In this document: positions 23,054 to 23,841 of the stretch, one piece after another
Layout of the letters: the number at the start of each line of letters is the position of its first letter
Position numbering within the stretch: the first letter of the stretch is position 1
Assembly (NCBI GenBank): GCA_937888925.1
Contig: CALARM010000843.1
Span: 1-23,841, forward strand
Direction of reading: 5' to 3'
Source of the DNA: an uncultured Synergistia bacterium
GTDB lineage: Bacteria; Eremiobacterota; SpSt-956; JAKJGF01
Length of the DNA: 23,841 bases
Translations under genes and position numbers: made by a program
Notes under the pieces: generated by a model
Seen by the model: the letters and a program-made list of their open reading frames with translations, nothing else
The model's database searches: none
Told to the model about the DNA's origin: nothing

Positions 23054-23841
23054 ATGCCTGTAGATAGTTTGATAAATCTCAGAAATGATGTAATATTCAA
23101 GGTAGTTTTTGGATATGAAAAAAATGAAAAACTTCTTATTTCTCTATTAAATGCTATACTGAATCTTACAGGGAATGAGAAGATTGTTAAATTAACCTTT
23201 TTGAATGCCTTCAATATAAAAGAATATCTTAATGATAAATTGACAAGTCTTGATGTTAAAGTAGAAGATGGCACAGGAGTCAGATATAATGTTGAAATGC
23301 AACTCGCTCCTGACACATCATATATAAGCCGTATAATTTATTATCATGATAAACTCTATACAGGACAGCTAAAACAGGCTGAACCATATGATGCATTATT
23401 ACGAGCTATAAGCATATCAATCTTAAACTTTATTCTTTTTGAAAATGAAACTGATTTACATAATATTTACCGATATTTAAATATAAAATCTAAAAATCAG
23501 TTAACAGACTTAAAAGAGCTCCATTTTATAGAACTTCCTAAATACACAGAAGATAAACCACGAAAGAATTTAACAAAACTCGAAAAATGGCTTCATGCCT
23601 TAAAATTCGGAGAAATTTATGCAACAAATTTAAATAATCTTCCTGCAGTCTTAAAAGAAGAGGAGGAAATTGTTATGGCACTACAGGAAATGATAAAAGC
23701 CTCTAATGATGACCTGGTGAGAGAAATACTTGAAATGAGAGAAAGGGGACGTCACGAAGAAGCTACAAGATTATATAGGGCTGAACAAAAGGGTATGGAA
23801 AAGGGTATGGAAAAGGGTATGGAAAAGGGTATGGAAAAGGG
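23054..23841 (+). CDS. Rpn-family recombination-promoting nuclease / putative transposase, 3' truncated by window
   Basis: The frame is open for 262 codons to the window edge. The N-terminus (NLRNDVIFKVVFGYEKNEKL) and the core (DVKVEDGTGVRYNVEMQL, then YYHDKLYTGQLKQAEPYDAL) are those of the Rpn/TIGR01784 family, PD-(D/E)XK nucleases linked to RecA-independent recombination. The Asp of LDVKVED and the E-x-Q of NVEMQ are the expected catalytic positions. AGGTGA is well placed for the ATG at 23054. The end of the visible gene is a run of G-M-E-K repeats, a tail typical of this family and variable in length. It is unlikely to belong to the polysaccharide cluster; it is a mobile or defence-related neighbour. 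Confidence 0.85.
   Translation, partial: MPVDSLINLRNDVIFKVVFGYEKNEKLLISLLNAILNLTGNEKIVKLTFLNAFNIKEYLNDKLTSLDVKVEDGTGVRYNVEMQLAPDTSYISRIIYYHDKLYTGQLKQAEPYDALLRAISISILNFILFENETDLHNIYRYLNIKSKNQLTDLKELHFIELPKYTEDKPRKNLTKLEKWLHALKFGEIYATNLNNLPAVLKEEEEIVMALQEMIKASNDDLVREILEMRERGRHEEATRLYRAEQKGMEKGMEKGMEKGMEK
23791..23841 (+). repeat. 12-bp tandem repeat in the Rpn gene tail
   Basis: GGGTATGGAAAA is repeated identically four times from 23791 to 23838 and continues into the window edge. Each unit encodes Gly-Met-Glu-Lys, so unit gain or loss keeps the frame. Confidence 0.92.

Noticed and set aside
23050..23316. Minus-strand 88-codon frame at the start of the Rpn gene
   Set aside because: The plus strand has a continuous 262-codon family match with ribosome site and extended -10 promoter.

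Overview
The window suggests a low-GC, AT-rich diderm (Gram-negative type) bacterium. It carries a Wza-type outer-membrane polysaccharide exporter, a lipoprotein signal peptide and strong sigma-70-type promoters (TTGACA / 17 bp / TATAAT). Its many tetratricopeptide (TPR) proteins, together with VapBC, GxxExxY and Rpn-type accessory genes, fit one of the TPR-rich, poorly cultured lineages. The phylum cannot be fixed from the sequence. No rRNA, tRNA, CRISPR array or complete insertion sequence was seen.

Region 1 (1-3433) is an accessory and decay zone. It holds the tail of a GxxExxY protein cut off at its 3' end, a small antitoxin-like gene, and a minus-strand operon of a frameshifted hypothetical gene followed by vapB-vapC. 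After a 407-bp gap with a promoter and a 106-bp inverted-repeat element come a ribbon-helix-helix-like gene and a PD-(D/E)XK nuclease-like gene, then fragments of an antitoxin-like gene and a TPR gene.

Region 2 (3481-5913) is a two-gene plus-strand operon with a near-consensus promoter. It encodes an S26B-type signal peptidase-like protein with no N-terminal membrane anchor, overlapping an ABC exporter with fused membrane and ATPase domains. This resembles peptide processing and export modules, but no precursor peptide gene was seen.

Region 3 (5921-12815, minus strand) is a TPR block. A 1102-residue lipoprotein with about 30 TPRs is followed by a J-domain/TPR membrane protein and a secreted TPR plus FGE-sulfatase-domain protein. 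Region 4 (12889-22957, plus strand) is an exopolysaccharide cluster: a Wzc-like copolymerase/tyrosine kinase, a Wza-like exporter with four SLBB domains, a Wzy/WaaL-like protein with C-terminal TPRs, a FecR-domain secreted protein with its own promoter and a clear terminator, two WecG/TagA glycosyltransferases and, between them, a GDP-mannose 3,5-epimerase. Regions 3 and 4 are transcribed divergently from promoters whose -35 boxes are 6 bp apart. The most interesting inference is that the TPR lipoprotein and its companions form an envelope scaffold working with the polysaccharide export machinery.

Region 4 is followed by the start of an Rpn-family nuclease/transposase-like gene that runs off the window. 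Its tail is made of 12-bp repeats.
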